Shown piece by piece: positions 37,884-48,538 of a stretch of 64,000 nucleotides of DNA; position 1 is the stretch's first letter, and every line of letters starts with the position of its first letter. This DNA is from Diaporthe sp. PMI_573 (taxonomy: Eukaryota; Ascomycota; Sordariomycetes; Diaporthales; Diaporthaceae), in contig JAJTUP010000081.1 of assembly GCA_021399435.1 (NCBI GenBank), forward strand, positions 124,001-188,000, given 5' to 3'. Below the pieces are notes generated by a model. The model had not been told where the DNA came from, did no database searches, and saw nothing but the letters and a program-made list of their open reading frames with translations. The position numbers were made by a program, and so were the translations under genes.

Positions 37884-39640
37884 AATTTAGCGCGGTGGCT
37901 TCTTGACAGAGAGAGCCGGTCTGCCTTCTTCAGGGAGATGCGTACCTTACGGACACGTGCCGCGACCATTGCTCGTACGCAGAAGCCACGGGACGGAATT
38001 TATTGTGTCGACTACAATCTCCCGCCTTCTTTTCCCACCACCTCGTCTTTTCTTGTTCTCAATGCATGTCCTGTAGATCTCATCGCTCACGACAACCCCG
38101 TGATTACTGATCTCTGAAAATATTCGATTTCTAGCCATCAAAAATACGATAGCTTCGAATTTTCCTCCTTTTCCCTGGGCTGGCTCCCATCCTCTGCTCC
38201 TGAAGCTCAGTCGCGTTGTTGATATGTTCGAAGGTCAGCGATGCTTTCCCAGCAAACGCTATCGCTAATTTCAGGCAGTTCGCGGTCTGGATGCCCTGTT
38301 TCTCAAGGGCAGACCCACATAAAAGATCGTGGCCTCCCTCACACTTGATTCATTATCGAACAGACACTACCGCACCGGTGTAACATCTCCGCCCTCCCTT
38401 GGAATATGTAATGTTGTGGTGGTGTTTAGCTGTGGGACACTTCGAGGGTGGGAAAGGAGATGGAGAGCCTGCCCCCGGAAGGGGTCTGCCCATGCTTTAA
38501 TATACGCAGAAATAAGCAGTCTACCTCACCGATTGGTTGCCTAGAGCGATCCTCATAAGCTACGGGGTCTGGTTTAGGATGAAATCTCCGAGGGCGTCCT
38601 CGGAATGGCCTTGGAGCGCATCGTTGGCCACCAACCTTGACGCGTGCAATACACTTACTGACTGGTCTTGTCCAAAATATGGACGACGGCGGTTCTGTGC
38701 ACCCGCCCCAGGGTCCTCTCATACCCAGACGTATACCATGCCATCATTTGCGTGGTCTTCCATTTATCAGAGATCAGAGCCACCAAACACGGAGACGACA
38801 TTCAGCAGTATCTCAGCAAAGGCTGAGGGGAGGGGGTCATCGTGCCAGTGGAACAGCTCAGCTCGGACTCGGACCCTTACAAATTGCAACATTAGCTCGG
38901 CAAGGGACTTTCCCTTCATCGCAGAAAGGACAGGCTTGTGGTAAGACGCCCGTCGCGTTTCTATAAAAAGGTCACGTCTCCCACTGCTAGCTCCTCCCGT
39001 TCCCTCATTTTCCTCCGCAGTTATAGCTTCAGGGCCCCCCTCCCACTTTTGTCGCATAATGCCGACCTCAACAGGATCTTCAGAATGATCTGACAGGTCT
39101 AGCAGGTGTACCTTTCACTATAAGGTTCGATACGTGTCCGCGCACGGAATGTCATTTTCCCAGCTCAACTTCTTGTGGAGGTTACCAGCGTACAGATAGT
39201 CCTCAGATAGGCTATGATAAATATACACAGGAGCCATCTCTTAACAGTCTACCCGGATGGGACCACTATAATAGAGTCTAAGACTACAGCGAAATGGGGC
39301 AGGGTGCTTTGTTCAGTCCTTCCTGGCCTTCTATTCTTAAGGAGATGGCAATACAGACATCCTCGGAAGTTAGAAACCAGCATACTCTTAAAACACCCAC
39401 AAGCAAAAGATTAGTCCCTGGTGTACAGGCTGAGGCAGTAGCTCCCTATACCGTGGCCCGTGACTATGCCTTGAGGGGAGCCTCTACAGGAGTCCGAAAA
39501 TACTCTAAAAAGGAATGACCTTATCCAGAGTAACATCAGTAGGATCACTGACGGCCTCATTATTAAAGCATCATCTGGATTCCAAATAAGCATACACATA
39601 CGAAAAATGTGCTTCCCAGAGCAGTGGCTATTTACACTTA
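37884..39640. other. Gene-poor spacer
   Basis: No supported gene. A minus-strand stretch near 38340-38135 is open and natural-looking (G-H-D-L-L-C-G-S-A-L-E-K-Q-G-I, then F-E-H-I-N-N-A-T-E-L) but lacks a start codon. It may be a fragment of an unidentified gene. Confidence 0.35.
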
Positions 39641-40900
39641 AGTATAACAAGGTTCAAGTTATAACGTAAAATTAGGTTTAATAATGTTCATTTATATTTA
39701 CACACAGTAAATCCTTTCACAATACATACTTTCATTTACAGTATATATCACAAGACCTTTAGTAATATGGCTTGGCTTAACTTATGCTAGACTAAATATA
39801 AAATTATTGCCTTATTAAAGCTTTAATACTAATTATAACCCCTAAGAAAAATTAATACTAGCTAAACATTCTCATAGCCACCCACTAAGATAGATCCAGC
39901 AGCAGCCATACCCACGGCCTAGATGCTGTTAGCTAATGATGACAAGCTTATGGAATATACTTGCCTCAGCTTCTCTTAGGGACACAAAGAGGCTTGAGGC
40001 CTCAACCAATACTAGAGGCTTCTCATTACTTGCTGGCAAAAGTGTAATGTACCTTAAAGCCATGCCTTACGCCATTCCACGTTCACTATCTTAGTATATA
40101 GCACAATGTACTGTATGACGTGGACTAGTGCCTTGTTGTCTAGTGTAAAAAATGCCGTCACTCCGACATTATGCGGCAGAAAAGGTGCACAACATCGGGC
40201 AAAGGCCTCGTCCATTAATGTGGCCAGGAGCCCTCTATGGGCAACACCCTAATAGAAACAAAGGTTTGATCCAAGATAATAGATTTAAATGTAAACCTTC
40301 TGGTCATTACTGGTCCAAGCTCTTGGCGTGCCCTCTATCTTGCCTAAGCTGAGCAAAGCTCTTATCAAGCCTTGTTCTTAATGAGGCACTAATCGCGTCA
40401 TGGGATGTCGATATTCTTGGTAGTTGCGTTGCAGCTCCTTGAAGAATGGGCTATTCTCAATAGCGGCCATAGCTTAATCCGGTTCAGGATACCGAGCTTA
40501 TAAGAAATGCAATTACACTAGAAACCTACCTTCCAAGGGCATTTTTAGATAAAGAGATAAAGAAGAATAATGAGGAGAAGAGAGACTTTAATGAAGACCC
40601 ACGCCATGGGCAAGATCACGCTGCTTATAGATAAAAAGGAATAGTGTATAGAGTGTAAACTCAAAAGACTCTTTAAAGCTAGAGGTATATACCCCTTACC
40701 CTGGGTTTTTATTAAGTATAAATAACAGGGAGGACTAAGGTAAAATTAACTCAGATAAAGCCTTCTGCTGAGAGGCGGGGTTGAAGAGAGCATTATAATT
40801 ATATCATCAGTGCCAGCCCGCTCATCCCCTCAATCCGAGACAAAAACTATACTTTCCCCCCTAGCCCTAACTCTTAGCCATTTTTTTGGCATCAGGAAAG
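39641..40900. other. AT-rich, RIP-like decayed block
   Basis: Strongly AT-rich with abundant TTAA, TATA and stop codons in all frames and scarce CpG, as expected for repeats degraded by repeat-induced point mutation. The original element cannot be recognised. Confidence 0.5.
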
Positions 40901-41622
40901 TCGATATCTTCCTAGGGATTGCTGTGAATATGTCAATCGTCTTTAGAAACCCCAACAATAGTCATCAACCCGGAAGCGACTCTAGAACAGGCTTGTTGGA
41001 CTGAATACTTAGATTGACGACTGAAGAGTCTGTTCTATGAAAGCTATCTACTGTGGTGATGACCATGTCCTTATATGTTCCGACTCTTCATTTGTCCTGG
41101 GTGTTGGACCGCCTGGACCGCTTGACGATAGTTGCGGTCCAGCCTGGTATCGTTAGGACCGCTCGTCGGTCCCATCGGTCCACCCTGGTTGCCGGGTGCC
41201 TGACCCTAACCCTGGTCTTGGCATAACCCGTGACTCTGCCAACTAGTGCCGCGGGGCTGGCGTCGTGGCATTCGATCCGGGTTGTCTGGGTCACCCGAAC
41301 GGGTCCCCTTGGTGCCAACGTGTTGGTTCATAACAATAGCTATCACAAATTTAACCGCTGTACTATAAGGACAAAAGTAACACCACTTATGCACAATACA
41401 CCCGGTACCTTATAATGCAACATTGTATACACCGAATACCACCCAATTCCCGCACCCGCCGAGCGAGTAACGGTGTGGCAACCCCTAAGGAAGGTCTGGC
41501 CGGTAAAAGCATCGTCATACCTTTATTAGCGAGGCAGTGATTGCGGCCTTCCATGAGACGCCTGACTTTCCTTAGAATCACTCTGTTTTTCATCCTTTGC
41601 AACACAGACGCATTACTCCGCA
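40901..41622. other. Intergenic with iterated GGACCG motifs
   Basis: From 41100 a TGTTGGACCGCC start is followed by several GGACCG/CGGTCC hexamers (41105-41190), then GC-rich unique sequence to about 41340. It could be an LTR or MITE remnant, but no partner copy is in the window. Confidence 0.35.
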
Positions 41623-43334
41623 TCAACCCCTTCTAGCCAACTTCATCTTCACCATCAGTTCAGGTTTCTCCCACAACAGGTAGCACTTCTGATCAATCCA
41701 CTTGTCGCTCTGTGGACTAAGCTCCACGTCGAAATTCCACAGAATCTTAGACAGGATCAGACGCATTTCATGGTAGGCGAGACTGAAAAGCGTTTAGTCA
41801 TTGCCCAAACAGTGGCAGAGAGGGGCCATACTTCTTCCCGAGACAATTTCGTGGGCCTGTCGAGAAAGGCTGGTAGATTTCCCTGCGGTCATTATCGTAT
41901 TCCATCTCCGGAAGCCAGCGTTCGGGAACAAAGGACTTTGGGTCTTTGAAGTTGATAGGTGACATATACGCTGGATAATGGGGAACGAAGACTCGAGTCT
42001 GCGTTTCATGGGATTTTAGTTAGACCACGAAGGTCTTGGCTTGGAAGAGTTGCTTACGTTTCCGGGGACCCATTCTCCACAGATGGCAGTGCCCTCAGGA
42101 GGGGTTACTCGGGGTGGCGTAATGGGAGCAGGAGGATAGCAGCGAAGGCCTTCCTGAAGGCAGACTGCCATGTACTTCAGTTTCGCAAGATTATCGACCG
42201 TAAGCTCATCTTCCGACTTGAAACTGGTACGGACCTCGTCGACAAGCTTCTTCATCCTGTCCGGGTTCTTTAGTAAGAAATAAGTAAGGCCACTGAGCAA
42301 AGCGGCTGTCGTCTCAGTACCGGCAAGCATGAACAGGTTTGCATTGGCGTGCATTTCTTCAACTGACATGCGATGTCCCTCGGGCTGACTGAGCACTAGG
42401 TTCCAGATGTCTGGTTGATCACGTCCGCGCTTCAAACGGCGATCAACACGCTCAGCGGAGTGCTGGAAGTGTGTCTCCATCGCTTTTCGGATGGCGGGAG
42501 GTGCGAGCTTGCGGAAAAGCCAAGCAAGCAAGGGGTATTCGAAAATAAATTGAAAGATCGCTATCGTCTTCAAGCTTTGAAAGACGTTCCGCACCCAGTC
42601 TGAGTAGGATGAGTTCTCCAAAAGTCCCAGAGGCTCACCGAAGGTCAGGTCTCCCATTATGTCGAAAGTGGTGAAGTTATAGAGCTTGACAGCGTCGAAT
42701 TCGCGGTTTGGGTCCGTCGCCAGGTCTCGGCGAATGTTGTCTACCAGCTGGGTTGTGTACCGTGTGAAGAGAGTCTGCTGCGCTTTCAAGGCCTTGTCGG
42801 AAAAAGCGTTTGAGAATATTCTCCGTAAGCGGCCATGTTTGATATCATCTAGCTCCGAGAAAACGTTAGAGACACCGTTGACATCGTTAGCGGTTGCGAG
42901 GTCGTCTTTGCTATTCGACTTCTTCCCGCCAGACCGATGGCCATATATATCCTTCATAGCCTGGGGGTTGATGTAGCTGAGTGTATTGGGAGTGACGCGG
43001 ACGACCTCCCCGTACCGTGCATGTAGCCCTTCAAGCCACGGCATCAGGTCCCCTGAGATCTGCGCGAAATGGTATACGAGGCCAGTGGCTCCAGCGTGCA
43101 TCGGGCCTGGAAATCTGGCCAAGGGATGAAAGAAAATGTTGTATAGCGTCTTCACCAAGCAAAGATAAGAAGCTGTGTGTTGGGTTAGCGCCTCGATGAG
43201 CACCTGTCGCGTGCGTTGCAGCCAGAGGAGACACTTACCACGCCAGCACACGCGAGCAACAAAGGGAGCCAACCCAAAGCACCGAGACCTCGAATCATCG
43301 ATCGCAGGCGGTCAACCTCGTATAAAGAATCCAT
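41623..43334 (-). CDS. Cytochrome P450 monooxygenase, complete, four exons
   Basis: Exons 43334-43239, 43149-42058, 41998-41832 and 41782-41623 splice in consistent phases to 504 aa. The N-terminus has a membrane anchor (L-G-W-L-P-L-L-L-A-C-A-G-V), then H-P-L-A-R-F-P-G-P hinge. The I-helix has A-G-T-E-T-T-A; the K-helix ExxR is L-Q-E-G-L-R; P-E-R-W is present; and after the second intron the haem loop is F-S-T-G-P-R-N-C-L-G, with Cys as the iron ligand. The third intron is 49 bp and joins L-G-K-N to L-A-Y-H-E-M-R. It resembles isotrichodermin C-15 hydroxylase/benzoate hydroxylase-like P450s of secondary metabolism, at the ER membrane with a reductase partner. The acceptor of intron 1 (AAG at 43150) is the least certain. 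No cluster partner genes are adjacent. Confidence 0.88.
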
Positions 43335-43929
43335 TTCTATTACAGTAAACACAAACGACTCGACTAGATGTTGTTCAGGTTGTTAATCCGTTCTGCGGAG
43401 GTGGGAACGTATGAACCAAGGACCGAATCGCCCAACACTGTGATGATGTTGGCGGTTCTTTTTAAATAACTAGACTTGCCAGTCCTCAACAACAGATTGC
43501 CGTCTATTAACAGGGTTATGTGGGAAACCAAAATTCTGCATGCTAAGTGCCGAGGGTTTACAGTTGCGGCACGGCACGTTTCTCCCGATGTCGGGTTGTT
43601 CCCAGAGTCCGATAACCGCGCGATGGAACATTATCGGACTGTTTTCATAGTCCAGATCAGCACACTGGTGTAAAACTTTCCGCAATCTGTGGGTCCGCTG
43701 AACGCTTATAGTTTGCTAAACTGATTTGAGACCAAGCTGCACCCTGTAAGCGTGTACTTTAAGACTGCTTTAGGACAGCTTTATGCAAGCTGACAAATTA
43801 ACAATATATTAAGTTGTTGATATATTTATGTAAGTATTTTACCCAGTTATTTTAAGATTTACATGGCATTAATGTAGCTATCCCTGTCTTATAGCCCCTA
43901 ATAGGGACGGCGTGAGTTCCAACGCAGGA
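43335..43929. other. P450 upstream region, AT-rich towards the right
   Basis: No gene. About 43730-43900 is AT-rich and decayed-looking. Confidence 0.4.
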
Positions 43930-44535
43930 TTAAAAAGAGCTTCCAGCACGGGACCAAAAAGCTTCCGACACGGGACCAAAAAAGCTTCCGACATTGTCGT
44001 CGACGGTGCCGAGATTGGTGTGACTCTCGAACGTCACGGTCCCCCGCAGGCCAAGGCGGTCTCGCGACGATGGGTCCTCATACACCGTATCGATGAGCTT
44101 CTGAACCGCATTTTCGACGGTATCACGCTCGAAGTACCGGAGCCCATGTTCGCTGCTGATGGGCCTGATAAAAGACCGTACATAGTCCAATTGATGTTGG
44201 GATGGGAACACATGTTGGGGGGCGAAGGACTGTTCGAGTGTCCCATATCTTCTCCTGCCTTGACGGGAAGTCGTCCCACGGGACAATTCGCTGGGGGTAT
44301 ATTCGGCCGATGGGATTGGACCATTTTTATACAGCGGTAGCCGTCGGAGCAGTAGTTTGGAGCGATTCCTGGATATACATCTTCGCTGCATCTGTCGACA
44401 GAGGTAGGGTGATGTTGCAGTAGGGAAAACGAGGACACCAGACATTGCAGTACTTATTGACAGGACTTCAGATAAAAATGTGAAACAAGTACTGTACTGT
44501 ATGCATAGATGGAATGCTAAATTCGCACTTGGCAA
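43930..44535 (-). CDS. Hypothetical ORF, 201 aa
   Basis: Minus-strand frame with protein-like composition in its C-terminal half (F-P-S-Q-H-Q-L-D-Y-V-R-S-F-I-R-P-I, then V-E-N-A-V-Q-K-L-I-D-T-V). A plus-strand frame overlaps almost completely (43912-44340). I prefer the minus strand because of its helical, non-repetitive character, but the evidence is weak and the true start may be the internal M at about 44445. No family recognised. Confidence 0.3.
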   Translation of the reverse strand: MPSANLAFHLCIQYSTCFTFLSEVLSISTAMSGVLVFPTATSPYLCRQMQRRCISRNRSKLLLRRLPLYKNGPIPSAEYTPSELSRGTTSRQGRRRYGTLEQSFAPQHVFPSQHQLDYVRSFIRPISSEHGLRYFERDTVENAVQKLIDTVYEDPSSRDRLGLRGTVTFESHTNLGTVDDNVGSFFGPVSEAFWSRAGSSF

Positions 44536-44885
44536 TCGTGCAGTGGTGCATTTCCGTCATGAGCACATTCGGGTACTTGTTGAAAATAACGCGCCCAGCA
44601 AGTTACCCAGTCCCAAGAAAAGTCCGAGGTCATAAAGTATTACAAATATGTACAGTGCACTTGCAGGCTTTCACGTCCAAAGCTCATCCTTTTAAATACT
44701 TTCAGCATTTCAGCAGTACTAATGTTCTTCTATCTACAGTCGGAACAGCTTTGTTCGAGATAACCACCAAAAGAAAGCGCAATCGTCGGGGAAAGGCGTC
44801 GGAAATGGAAGCAGCAGCCATTTTTGCACTAATTGGTGGTTTTGTCGGCCCAAAGGGCCCGTTTTTGCGACCCCGAGGCGATCGC

Positions 44886-45282
44886 AAGAGTTGCGTGGTA
44901 TGGTGGCCCAGTATATGCGTTGGAAGAACTCAAGTCCCACACAACGCCACCTCTTTCGTAAAATTCTCAAGAGTTGGGATAAGAAAGATGTCGATTTGAC
45001 AATGTCCTCACAAAAGAATCGGGAGCTGGAACGTCAAATTGAGGCCAGCAGAACTGTCCGGAGGAAGAAGGTTCAAATTGACCCAAATGAGCTTTTCGCA
45101 GACATTGAGGCCATTCGGAGGACTCAAATTGAAGCGAGCGTGGTATCAGACAATAGCGTCGCTTCAGAAGAGTCAGAAACACCATCAGAAGCGAGGTCAA
45201 CTATCGTGGTTGCGGCGTCGTCGGTGACGGGGCCAAGTGGTCGTGGTTGAAGGAGGGGGGCCGAGATCCGGGCCGGGCACGT
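44886..45282 (+). pseudogene. Pogo-type transposase C-terminal relic
   Basis: Encodes the tail of a pogo/Fot-like transposase: T-Q-R-H-L-F-R-K-I-L-K-S-W-D, coiled-coil E-L-E-R-Q-I-E-A-S-R-T, then K-K-V-Q-I-D-P-N-E-L-F-A-D-I-E and stop near 45250. The right terminus is GGGCCGGGCACGT followed by TA (45283-45284). The DDE core is missing and the open frame upstream is unrelated. A RIP-altered copy of this segment is at 17371-17776. Confidence 0.75.
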
Positions 45283-45284
45283 TA

Positions 45285-45465
45285 GTGATCACCTGCTAGG
45301 ATTTCTCGCACAGGGCGAGTCAACGCCGTAATCGAGTGATCCCCTGCTAAGATTTCTCGTACAGAGCGAGTTAACGCCGTAAGCGAAGAATCGCCTGCTA
45401 AGATTTCTCGCGAATGAGCCCCTGCCGGGGTCTCTCGCCTGGGGCGCGCAAACGTCGTGAGCGAA
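45285..45465 (+). repeat. 51-bp tandem repeat array
   Basis: Units at 45285-45335 and 45336-45386, then a truncated unit (45387-45414) and a diverged unit (45415-45465). Shared words are CCTGCTAAGATTTCTCG and GCGAGTTAACGCCGTAA. The array starts immediately after the TA flanking the pogo relic. The period of 51 keeps reading frames open on the minus strand, but I see no gene. Confidence 0.8.
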
Positions 45466-45907
45466 TATTCCTCCCTTGCGAAAAATCGCTGATTGGTTCT
45501 TCTCGCCTATATCGACGGTCCCTTGCTGGGTGGGCCTGTACAGCTGGCAGCTCACACTCCGCTACCATGGCATCCTGCAGTAACTAAAGTATGGGGTCAC
45601 TTGACGTTTCTGGGTCTGGGAAACGGAGGCATGGACCATATCCTGAGTCGCGGCTCCCGTTTGACTATTTATTCGCAACAAGGTCTCTCTGTCCCACTCA
45701 TTTTCCAGACCGTAGAACTTGAACTATATTTTTCTATTCGTATCTACTCGTTTAAAAATGTCTGGAGAAAGCAATTTATTGCTCATTTAGACTATATAGC
45801 CGATGCTAAATACAATCCGACTTCTAGCCCTTAGTTAGACAGACTACCACATTTAACACCTTTGAGCTTTGGGGCAAGGATCCTCAAATATATCTGGACT
45901 CATCTAA
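45466..45907. other. Spacer left of the bZIP gene
   Basis: Downstream region of the minus-strand bZIP gene. A plus-strand frame at 45493-45834 has no motif and is not called. Confidence 0.4.
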
Positions 45908-46662
45908 TCAAAGCCCTTTAGACGAAGGTAGTAGCTCAAGGGACGGCGCTAGGGATGAGAAAGTAGTGTCTGGAGGAACAGTTTGGACTCCAGATTGGCT
46001 ACTTTCCTCCAAATACGGGACGGTAGATGGAGTTGTGGCCGTGATTTCCATCGTCGATGACGGCATGCTGTGATTATAACCAAGCAAATGCTCGTCCGTG
46101 TAATATGCAGACGAGTGAGGGCTTAAAACCGCCGGCAGAAGATGGGGTTCGTGAGCTCGCCCACCGACGGAGGCCCACAGCCCTTGCTCCTCCGGTAGGT
46201 GTGATTCCTCGAATTGCGTGTCGTACTTGGCCGTTATTATGTTCTGGTCAAACAGTGATTCCTGGGTAAAAGCGGATGATTCATGCGAAAAGATATCCTT
46301 CCCACATGCCGCTACATCGATTAGAGGAACGGGCGGCTTGGAGATTACAACATACAATTCCAAGTGCGCTTACCTAGCTGGGGATATGAGCAACTTTGAA
46401 GGCTTAAACCTTCCTTGAGCGTTGCCAGCTCCATTTCCAGAGCCCTATTCTTCTGTACGAGCTCCTGTACAATCTCGTTGTGGCTGTGCCGGCTCTTCAA
46501 TTCCTCCAATTCCTTCTCTAGTCGCTCGATGTACTCCTTGGTACGCACCCGAATGGCACGTTGAGCGTTCCGGTCATTCGCTCGCTTTCTCGCAAGTTGG
46601 TTAGGTGTCAAGCTAGAGGCTCTTCGCCTCTTTATGTCTTTGGCTAACTGCTGCTGGACCAT
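45908..46662 (-). CDS. bZIP transcription factor, two exons
   Basis: Exon 1 is 46662-46374 and exon 2 is 46311-45908. The 62-bp intron (GTAAGC donor, CTAAT branch, GTAG acceptor) joins in phase 1, giving 230 aa. The basic region at about residues 22-42 reads R-K-R-A-N-D-R-N-A-Q-R-A-I-R, with the NDRxAQRAIR signature of a Pezizomycotina bZIP group. It is followed by a zipper rich in Glu/Leu (I-E-R-L-E-K-E-L-E-E-L, then A-L-E-M-E-L-A-T-L). The remaining 130 residues are acidic and Ser/Pro-rich, a probable activation region. Nuclear dimeric DNA-binding protein; target unknown. The splice site choice rests on phase and branch-point fit; an alternative acceptor at AAG (about 46336) is out of phase. 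Confidence 0.82.
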
Positions 46663-47880
46663 CGTGTGGCTTATAGGCTAGGCGGGGACGTCTTGCTGTC
46701 TTCTGCCGGCCTCCTCGGTTGACAAGGGGAGATGGTTGTGCTCTGGAGCTATCGATGGCGAGTCGCGGTTGTTGGCATTAAGGTTACCACGTGGGAGGAT
46801 AGGTCGATACTGCTATTGGAAGTGGGTGTCTGCCACCCTTATGAGATCAAAGTCAGGGCCACCAAAGGTCATCGGAGTCCCCGTAGTGGGCTGAAGATCG
46901 TTGTTACACAAGAACGTCGAGATTTTGCGCTTGATAAGCCTGTGGCGGACGAATTGCCAAGTCAGAATATGCATGGTCATTTAGGACAAGCCACATCAAT
47001 ACGCCATTCGCCAATCACGCACCACATTTGCGTTATATTCATCACACCCAAAAATCCGTGCTGCGCATCAAAAATACCTTCTCTTTGGCTTTACAGTGTC
47101 CTCAGCCTATGTTAAATACAAAGAGCAGTTCGATTAGTAGTAACAACTCTAATATAACGTGTCTTTAAAAATGGGAGGAAAGTAGCCGAATATTTTGGCA
47201 GCAATGACAGCCGATATAGAGCAAGTGATTCTAAAATAATCAGTTGAACTACGTTCCTCACCAGCGGGGAAACATCAACACGTTTCTGCTGAGCAGATCC
47301 ACGCATCTTCATGGGGAATATGGTCAAATTGTTAATAGTTGCCCTTTCGGGTTAAGCCCGCCGGGCGGAATAAATTGTGTGTGTGTAGTCTTCCAACTGA
47401 GTGTTACGAGCCTGCATCAGCCCCGGCCCCGACCCTCGCAAGGAAGCGCCCGACCCCGCACAGGGCAGGCGCTAAGGCGGGCCCGCAGCCTCAGGCTACA
47501 ACACCAACGGCCTAGCCAATCAGCGTTGGGTCACCACTCGCTCATCTGTCGTGATGGGCACGTTGATGCCTCAGGCACACCATTCTCAGATGACAACGTC
47601 GCCTCTAGATAAGCTATATCCAAGGGATATTCGGCATAATTATAATGCCATGACCCTTCTGTTCTGCGAGGCCCCTAGACACCGCCATGTCGGGGGGGAT
47701 ACGCTATTGATCCGTGTCCCTGGGCTTTAACCTTCTAGCGGCACAGCCAGTATTCCATTGTATTCGATACGGACTATTCTAGTGATATGTGATAGCCGCG
47801 AGTCATACACCCTAGAATGAGGCTTGCGGGAACACCGACGGTGTGGATGGAGTATCTGTCGATTGGTCTTCCATACAGGG
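46663..47880. other. Intergenic; LINE-tail-like motif near 47355
   Basis: Promoter side of the bZIP gene, then unique sequence. At 47355-47375 GCCCGCCGGGCGGAATAAA resembles the 3' ends of the LINE family at 12.8 kb. No gene seen. Confidence 0.4.
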
Positions 47881-48072
47881 TGTCACGGCCAGCGCAAGAT
47901 GCAGCATGGTAGCCGGGCCCACTGGCGACTATCAACGAATATTCTATAAGCTAAGGAAACAGGAAGAAATCGCGATCTCTCGGACCTAAGAACCTGTTGA
48001 CGCGTCTGCGGGGCTCAGGGTTAGGGCTCTTGTGACGACATGGGGTGTTCCCTGACTGTTGCTGCCGTCACA
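47881..48072 (-). repeat. Diverged solo LTR of the chromovirus family
   Basis: Starts TGTCACGGCCAGC and ends GCTGCCGTCACA on the plus strand, with the same internal order as the full LTR (ATCAACGAATATTCT, then GGGGCTCAGGGTTAGGGC). About 192 bp with many substitutions and indels. Flanking pentamers (CAGGG, ATGAT) do not match, so no target duplication remains. Confidence 0.8.
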
Positions 48073-48082
48073 ATGATCAGCT

Positions 48083-48111
48083 AATCAGCCAATCAGCCAA
48101 TCAGCCAATCA
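48083..48111 (+). repeat. Tandem 8-bp AATCAGCC repeats
   Basis: Three full and one partial copies of AATCAGCC directly right of the solo LTR. Each junction creates a CCAAT word, the binding core of the fungal CCAAT complex, but no promoter role can be shown. Confidence 0.75.
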
Positions 48112-48538
48112 TATCAGCCCTTGGCCTAGGCTGTACGTCATACTGGGGAGCAGCCGTCAAGCCGGCTTGCTAGGAGGGCCTCCCGTTAGGAAGGAAAAGA
48201 GAGAGCTGGCGCTCCGCATCAGGACGTCTTCAGGCAGAGAAGGTCATGCGTCCGTGCGGAAAAACCATGCGTCTACGGCTGTTCTCAGCTGGGGCATGGG
48301 TTATTGGTGTTGTATGCAGTTGACAGGTTGGAACAGCTGGTTGAAATTCGCGAGCCACTAACAGGGTCACAGCGATTTTACCTGTAGACAAGATAGATCT
48401 ACCCATCCTGAGTACTCGTTATGTTCAATCAATCTTCAAAACGGACCTCGATAGTACAGGCTCGTGCGAAAGGCTAAAAGTGGTAAATTACATCGTATCA
48501 AAGCTTAGCTATCATCAGCTGATACTTGGGCAGGGATC

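Noticed and set aside
37584..38117. 177-codon plus-strand frame
   Set aside because: Antisense to the glycosyltransferase and its upstream sequence.
41260..41300. Possible tRNA gene around ATTCGATCC
   Set aside because: No A box or acceptor-stem pairing could be built around it.
43912..44340. 142-codon plus-strand frame
   Set aside because: Overlaps a minus-strand frame with more protein-like composition; neither is strong.
44514..44885. Frame upstream of the pogo tail as part of the same transposase
   Set aside because: No DDE or HTH motif and the frame changes; homology with the 17-kb copy could only be followed from about 44886.
48083..48111. Possible CRISPR-like array
   Set aside because: Direct tandem repeats without spacers in a eukaryotic context.
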